64,000 bases of DNA from Tetrapyrgos nigripes. Its lineage: Eukaryota; Basidiomycota; Agaricomycetes; Agaricales; Campanellaceae. Positions 58,380 through 64,000 of the stretch are shown piece after piece. Below the pieces are notes generated by a model, which worked only from the letters and a program-made list of their open reading frames with translations, was not told the DNA's origin and made no database searches. A program made the position numbers and the translations under genes. Where the stretch lies: assembly GCA_013368315.1 (NCBI GenBank), contig JAACJM010000027.1:1-64000 (forward strand), read 5' to 3'. Each line of letters begins with the position of its first letter. Position 1 is the first letter of the stretch.

Positions 58380-59035
58380 TAAAGCCCGATACCAGAGGCT
58401 CTGGAAAAGCTTATCCTAAGAAAACACCATAGAAACACAAAAAATGCGAAAAAGCAGCATGCCAGAGGCTCTGGGAAAGCTTATATAACGTTAAAACCCT
58501 AAGCCTTACACAACCTCAAATGAAAGAAAACCCTGAAGAAACACCCAAAAAATGCGAAAAAGCCTCCAAAAAGACATGAAAAGACATGAAAAAACACGAA
58601 AAAACGAGCCAAAACAGCATGCCAGAGGCTCTGGGAAAGCTTATATAACGTTCTTCTCATATCAGACAAGCCTTACACAACCTCAAATGAAAGAAAACCC
58701 TGAAGAAACACCAAAAAAATGCGAAAAATGCGAAAAAAGCCTCCAAAAAGACACGAAAAGACATGAAAAAACACGAAAAAACGAGCCAAAACAGCATGCC
58801 AGAGGCCATGCGGAAGCTTATATAGCCTCCTTCTCATATCAGGCAAGCCTTACATAACTTCAAATGAAAGCAAACACGAAAAAATGCGAAAAAGTGCCCC
58901 CAAAAGACACGAAGAAACGCAAAAAAAAAAAAAAAACCAGCCACTGCAGCATGCCAGAGACCGTGGAAAAGTATTCTATGATCTGGCTTCCATATCAGGC
59001 AAGCCTTACACAACATAACTTGGTCTTTTTTGCTA
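58380..59035 (+). repeat. A-rich tandem repeat, ~160-175-bp unit
   Basis: The phrase CAGCATGCCAGAG followed by AAGCTTATATA or a variant recurs at about 58458, 58615, 58791 and 58947, with a diverged start near 58390. Each is followed by CAAATGAAAG(A/C)AAAC and GCGAAAAA-rich text. Long lysine-rich ORFs here are artefacts of A-rich DNA. Confidence 0.85.
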
Positions 59036-59140
59036 GTGAAAACAAGAGAAAAAAGCGAAAAAGGGTGGCTATTTACCTCTCAAGTTGGTGGTGGTGGTGG
59101 TTGCAGTCAAAGGTAGGTTTTGGTCAGCTGAATGAAAAGG

Positions 59141-59556
59141 CGGCCCTTTGCCAGAGTGGCTGAAGCGGCCAAGGGTACCCTTTGCCAGTGTGGCTGTGCC
59201 CCCAAGTGGCTGAAGCGGCCAAGGGTACCCTTTGCCAGTGTGGCTGTGCCCCCAAGTGGCTGAAGCGGCCAAGGGTACCCTTTGCCAGTGTGGCTGTGCC
59301 CCCAAGTGGCTGAAGCGGCCAAGGGTACCCTTTGCCAGTGTGGCTGTGTCCCCAAGTGGCTGAAGCGGCCAAGGGTACCCTTTGCCAGTGTGGCTGTGCC
59401 CCCAAGTGGCTGAAGCGGCCAAGGGTACCCTTTGCCAGTGTGGCTGTGCCCCCAAGTGGCTGAAGCGGCCAAGGGTACCCTTTGCCAGTGTGGCTGTGTC
59501 CCCAAGTGGCTGAAGCGGCCAAGGGTACCCTTTGCCAGCGTGGCTGGGGGGGAGGG
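59141..59556 (+). repeat. 50-bp tandem repeat, eight copies
   Basis: TGAAGCGGCC occurs at 59161 and every 50 bp to 59511. Each unit contains the palindrome AAGGGTACCCTT and GTGTGGCTGTG(C/T)CCCC. The only recurrent difference is C/T in GTGCCCCC/GTGTCCCC. Because 50 is not a multiple of three, the three minus-strand ORFs of 132-172 codons encode the same ~50-residue repeat in shifted registers. They arise from the repeat and are not evidence for a gene. Confidence 0.95.
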
Positions 59557-60169
59557 GGAGGGACCGGATTTGGCTAAATTTTCTCACGGCCCGAAATTGG
59601 CTGGAAACGTGCCTACGCTCAATAGGATCATGGATCTGTGCTCACAGTGAGAGTTGGTGCTGTGGCTGGCCCAGAAAATGCGAAATAAATTCCCAGAGCC
59701 GGCGATGAAAAATCATCTGGGTGGGTGACAACGTGCATTTCTGGCTGCCGAATCCAAATATCCACCCGGATTTCCAATATCCGAACCAGACACAGAGATA
59801 TGGCCAAAACACTGGTTTGGGCGAGGAGGAAGGGTACTGGTAGCTTGGTCTAATCAACTCCGTTCTTCGCGCCAGTTGGCAAGATGCTGCGCATAGACTT
59901 CCTGAGCTTGGGAACACAGTTTTTTTCTACCAGCCAATGAGATCCAGAGGAGCTATGCCTAAAAAAGGAAAACGCTTGCATTGGCCAGAGATATTGCATG
60001 ATATTGACATCTGATATCAGTGTAGATATGTTTTCTAGGGTGTTTCGGGTCGCTGAATCCGAATTTCCACTCAGTTTGGCTCTATTTGTATCTGTTTAAT
60101 TGCTATGCGTAAAAAAAAATGAAAAATAAAAACAGAAGACACTGCAGATTATTTATGTAGGTAGTAAAC
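59557..60169. other. Spacer between satellite arrays
   Basis: No gene or repeat is recognised. A 91-codon minus ORF (59642-59917) has no recognisable similarity. Two poly-A runs lie at 60110-60130. Confidence 0.5.
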
Positions 60170-63050
60170 TTGTATGTCGTCTCTGAAGGTGGTGAATGAC
60201 CTCAGGGAGGGATGTCTGCAGCTCTGGGTCGAGGTCCCGAGGCGAATGACACAGGAACGCCCGAGCAAGACGTGGGTGTCTGCTCACTGCTGGCAACAGC
60301 GACCGCGAGCCGAGCAATGTGTCATTCGCTCTGGAAACTTGACAGGGACCTCAGGGAGGGCTGTCTGCAGCTCTTGGTCGAGGTCCCGAGGCGAATGACA
60401 CAGGAACGCCTGAGCAAGACGTGGGTGTCTGCTCACCGCTGGCAACAGTGACTGCGAGCCGAGCAATGTGTCATTCGCTCTGAAAACTTGACAGGGACCT
60501 CAGGGAGGGCTGTCTGCAGCTCTGGGTTGAGGTCCTGAGGTCAATGACACAGGAACGCCCGAGCAAGACGTGGGTGTCTGCTCAATGCTGGCAACAGCGA
60601 CCGCGAGCCGAGCAATGTGTCATTCGCTCTGGAAACTTGACAGGGACCTCAGGGAGGGCTGTCTGCAGCTCTTGGTCGAGGTCCCGAGGCGAATGACACA
60701 GGAACGCCCGAGCAAGACGTGGGTGTCTGCTCACCGCTGGCAACAGTGACTGCGAGCTGAGCAATGTGTCATTCGCTCTGAAAACTTGACAGGGACCTCA
60801 GGGAGGGCTGTCTGCAGCTCTGGGTCGAGGTCCCGAGGCGAATGACACAGGAACGCCCGAGCAAGACGTGGGTGTCTGCTCACTGCTGGCAACAGTGACT
60901 GCGAGCCGAGCAATGTGTCATTCGCTCTGAAAACTTGACAGGGACCTCAGGGAGGGATGTCTGCAGCTCTGGGTCGAGGTCCCGAGGCGAATGACACAGG
61001 AACGCCCGAGCAAGACGTGGGTGTCTGCTCACCGCTGGCAACAGCGACCGCGAGCCGATCAATGTGTCATTCGCTCTGGAAACCTGACAGGGACCTCAGG
61101 GAGGGCTGTCTGCAGCTCTGGGTCGAGGTCCCGAGGCGAATGACACAGGAACGCCCGAGCAAGACGTGGGTGTCTGCTCACTGCTGGCAACAGTGACTGC
61201 GAGCCGAGCAATGTGTCATTCGCTCTGAAAACTTGACAGGGACCTCAGGGAGGGATGTCTGCAGCTCTGGGTCGAGGTCCCGAGGCGAATGACACAGGAA
61301 CGCCCGAGCAAGACGTGGGTGTCTGCTCACCGCTGGCAACAGCGACCGCGAGCCGATCAATGTGTCATTCGCTCTGGAAACCTGACAGGGACCTCAGGGA
61401 GGGCTGTCTGCAGCTCTGGGTCGAGGTCCCGAGGCGAATGACACAGGAACGCCCGAGCAAGACGTGGGTGTCTGCTCACCGCTGGCAACAGTGACCGCGA
61501 GCCGAGCAATGTGTCATTCGCTCTGGAAACTTGACAGGGACCTCAGGGAGGGCTGTCTGCAGCTCTGGGTCGAGGTCCCGAGGCGAATGACACAGGAACG
61601 CCCGAGCAAGACATGGGTGTCTGCTCACTGCTGGCAACAGCGACAGCGAGCCGAGCGATGTGTCATTCGCTCTGAAAACTTGACAGGAACTTCAGGGAGG
61701 GATGTCTGCAGCTCTGGGTCGAGGTCCCGAGGCGAATGACGCAGGAACGCCCGAGCAAGACGTGGGTGTCTGCTCACCGCTGGCAACAGCGACCGCGAGC
61801 CGAGCAATGTGTCATTCGCTCTGGAAACTTGACAGGGACCTCAGGGAGGGATGTCTGCAGCTCTGGGTCGAGGTCCCGAGGCGAATGACACAGGAACGCC
61901 CGAGCAAGACGTGGGTGTCTGCTCACCGCTGGCAACAGTGACCGCGAGCCGAGCAATGTGTCATTCGCTCTGGAAACTTGACAGGGACCTCAGGGAGGGA
62001 TGTCTGCAGCTCTGGGTCGAGGTCCCGAGGCGAATGACACAGGAACGCCCGAGCAAGACGTGGGTGTCTGCTCACCGCTGGCAACAGCGACCGCGAGCCA
62101 AGCAGTGTGTCATTCGCTCTGAAAACTTGACAGGGACCTCAGGGAGGGATGTCTGCAGCTCTGGGTCGAGGTCCCGAGGCGAATGACACAGGAACACCCG
62201 AGCAAGACGTGGGTGTCTGCTCACCGCTGGCAACAGCGACCGCGAGCCGAGCAATGTGTCATTCGCTCTGGAAACTTGACAGGGACCTCAGGGAGGGCTG
62301 TCTGCAGCTCTGGGTTGAGGTCCTGAGGTCAATGACACAGGAACGCCCGAGCAAGACGTGGGTGTCTGCTCAATGCTGGCAACAGCGACCGCGAGCCGAG
62401 CAATGTGTCATTCGCTCTGGAAACTTGACAGGGACCCCAGGGAGGGCTGTCTGCAGCTCTTGGTCGAGGTCCTGAGGCGAATGACACAGGAACGCCCGAG
62501 CAAGACGTGGGTGTCTGCTCACCGCTGGCAACAGTGACTGCGAGCCGAGCAATGTGTCATTCGCTCTGAAAACTTGACAGGGACCTCAGGGAGGGCTGTC
62601 TGCAGCTCTGGGTCGAGGTCTCGAGGCGAATGACACAGGAACGCCCAAGCAAGACATGGGTGTCTGCTCACCGCTGGCAACAGCGACCGCGAGCCGAGCA
62701 ATGTGTCATTCGCTCTGGAAACTTGACAGGGACCTCAGGGAGGGCTGTCTGCAGCTCTTGGTCGAGGTCCCGAGGCGAATGACACAGGAACGCCCGAGCA
62801 AGATGTGGGTGTCTGCTCACCGCTGGCAACAGTGACTGCGAGCCGAGCAATGTGTCATTCGCTCTGAAAACTTGACAGGGACCTCAGAGAGGGCTGTCTG
62901 CAGCTCTGGGTCGAGGTCTCGAGGCGAATGACACAGGAACGCCCGAGCAAGACGTGGGTGTCTGCTCACCGCTGGCAACAGCGACCGCGAGCCAAGCAAT
63001 GTGTCATTCGCTCTGAAAACTTAACAGGGGCCTCAGAGACAGCTGTCTGC
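60170..63050 (+). repeat. 149-bp satellite, about 19 copies
   Basis: The unit CAGGGACCTCAGGGAGGGCTGTCTGCAGCTCTGGGTCGAGGTCCCGAGGCGAATGACACAGG... (shown only by its first phrases: CAGGGACCTCAGGGAGGG, TCTGCAGCTC, CGAATGACACAGGAACGCC) recurs every 149 bp. Adjacent units differ by a few bases. Recurrent variants (GGCTGTCTG/GGATGTCTG, GAAAACTTG/GGAAACTTG, CTCTTGG/CTCTGGG) alternate in blocks and suggest higher-order amplification. The repeated 60- and 79-codon ORFs on both strands follow from periodicity. Confidence 0.95.
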
Positions 63051-63670
63051 AGCTCTGGGTCAAGGTCCCAAGGCAAATGACACAGGAATGCCTGAGCAAG
63101 GCGTCAGTCTTTGCTCACCACTGACAACAGTGACCACAAGCCAAGTCCTGTGTCATTTGCTCTGAAAACTTGACAGAGACCTCAGAGGTAGCATTCTGCA
63201 TCTCTGGGTCAAGATTCCAAGCTGAATGACACAGGAATACCTGAGCAAGACATTGGTCTCTTGCTCACTGCTGGCAACAGCAACCACAAGCTGAGTCCTG
63301 TGTCATTCACTCCAAAGACTTGACAGAGACCTTGGGAGTGGCTGTCTCCACCTCTGGGCTCAGGTTCCAACTGGAATGACACAGAAACAGTTGCACAAGA
63401 CATTAGTCCCTCTCCACTGCTTGCAACAGCAACCACAAGCCAGGTCCTGTGTCATTCACTCCAAAAAGTTGACAGAGTCCTTGAGTGGGACTGTCCTCAC
63501 CTCTGGTTTAAGACCATGAAGCAAATGACACAGAAACAACTGAACAAGAGATCAGTTCTTCACTGCTGCTTGCAACAGTGACCATGAGCTGAGTCCTGTG
63601 TCATTTTCAGAGTCCCAGAGACCTCAGAGGAGACTGTCCCCATCTCTGAGTTGAGGCTGCACAGTGAAAG
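63050..63670 (+). repeat. Diverged margin of the 149-bp satellite
   Basis: Four or five further units keep the spacing and landmarks (TGACACAGGAA, CTTGACAG, TGGCAACAG or TTGCAACAG) but carry many substitutions and small indels. Divergence increases to the right, which is typical of an array edge. Confidence 0.85.
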
Positions 63671-63699
63671 ACACACCTCAGTCTCCTCAGTACAGCTTG

Positions 63700-64000
63700 C
63701 AACAGCAGAGGGTAGATACCTCTCCAAAGTAGCTGTTTGCTGCCCAAAAATGCGGCTGTGCCTTTGGCAAAGAGTATCCTCTGCCAGTGACAATGCTTTC
63801 TGGCAAAGGGTACCCTCTGCCAGTGGCTGTGCTCTCAAAAATGCGGCTGTGGCCCTGGGCAGAGGGTACCCTCTGTCAGAGTGGCTGTGCTGGCAGAGGG
63901 TACCCTCTGCCAGAGTGGCTGTGCTGGCAGAGGGTACCCTCTGTCAGAGTGGCTGTGCTGGCAGAGGGTACCCTCTGCCAGAGTGGCTGTGCTGGCAGAG
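63700..64000 (+). repeat. 34-bp palindromic tandem repeat running off the window
   Basis: GGCAGAGGGTACCC begins at 63858, 63892, 63926, 63960 and 63994. Each complete unit contains the 20-bp palindrome GGCAGAGGGTACCCTCTGCC (or one mismatch) followed by AGAGTGGCTGTGCT. Less regular copies occur from about 63765. The TACCCTYTGCCAGNGTGGCTGTG core is shared with the 50-bp array at 59.1-59.6 kb. Confidence 0.95.

Noticed and set aside
58552..59163. Lysine-rich ORFs of about 100 codons on the plus strand
   Set aside because: They arise from the A-rich tandem repeat and repeat with its unit.
59069..59587. Three overlapping 132-172-codon ORFs on the minus strand as a repeat protein
   Set aside because: They are the same 50-bp DNA repeat in shifted registers, with no start context, intron or non-repeat domain.
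60170..63050. Recurrent 60-codon (minus) and 79-codon (plus) ORFs as a gene family
   Set aside because: They recur every 149 bp with the satellite and substitutions are not biased to silent positions by eye.
60170..63050. CRISPR-like array
   Set aside because: Whole 149-bp units are repeated with no unique spacers, and the genome is eukaryotic.

Overview
The window looks like repeat-rich nuclear DNA of a basidiomycete fungus, most likely an Agaricomycete. The evidence is short GT-AG introns (50-86 bp in four of the genes rebuilt here), a KDZ transposase with its CxC2 cysteine-cluster module (a family greatly expanded in mushroom-forming fungi), a fungal A1 aspartic protease, a fungal Urc1-type GTP cyclohydrolase II homologue and TTAGGG-like interstitial repeats. 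There is no prokaryotic organisation. Genes were rebuilt by eye from splice signals; no database search was possible.

Layout. 0-9 kb: palindromic repeats, a decayed retroelement-like ORF with an LTR-like segment, a decayed membrane-protein gene and sparse intergenic DNA. 9.3-16.5 kb: an unusual noncoding array of dozens of short palindromes (core CGACCWGGTCG), with nested tandem duplications and a clean 166-bp inversion, ending in a degenerate telomere-like CTCAACCCTG tract. 16.5-20 kb: a truncated gene, then a divergent pair, a PD-(D/E)XK-like protein and an unrecognised 196-aa protein. 20.6-28.6 kb: repeats, then an A1 aspartic protease (minus strand) whose 3' part is also present as an inverted partial copy (plus strand). 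A frameshifted Urc1-like gene lies between the two copies. 29.4-31 kb: a second divergent pair with the same architecture as the first.

31-57 kb is mainly mobile DNA: a hAT-type element nested in a foldback hairpin, a KDZ transposase gene interrupted by another hAT element, a 2.96-kb element with ~400-bp inverted ends and no transposase, several other TIR elements with recognisable target duplications, and 166-bp tandem repeats. 57.5-58.2 kb carries a gene with a ParB-like GHHR motif. 58.4-64 kb is consecutive satellite arrays: an A-rich ~160-175-bp repeat, a 50-bp repeat, about 19 copies of a 149-bp satellite, and a 34-bp palindromic repeat running off the window.

The clean coding genes are few: the two divergent pairs and the ParB-like gene. 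The two PD-(D/E)XK-like/small-protein pairs are the best candidates for an undescribed system. The palindrome array with a motif-bounded inversion is the most unusual DNA structure. Several recognisable genes carry single-base frameshifts, two of them in six-base homopolymers, so true pseudogenes and assembly errors cannot be separated from sequence alone.
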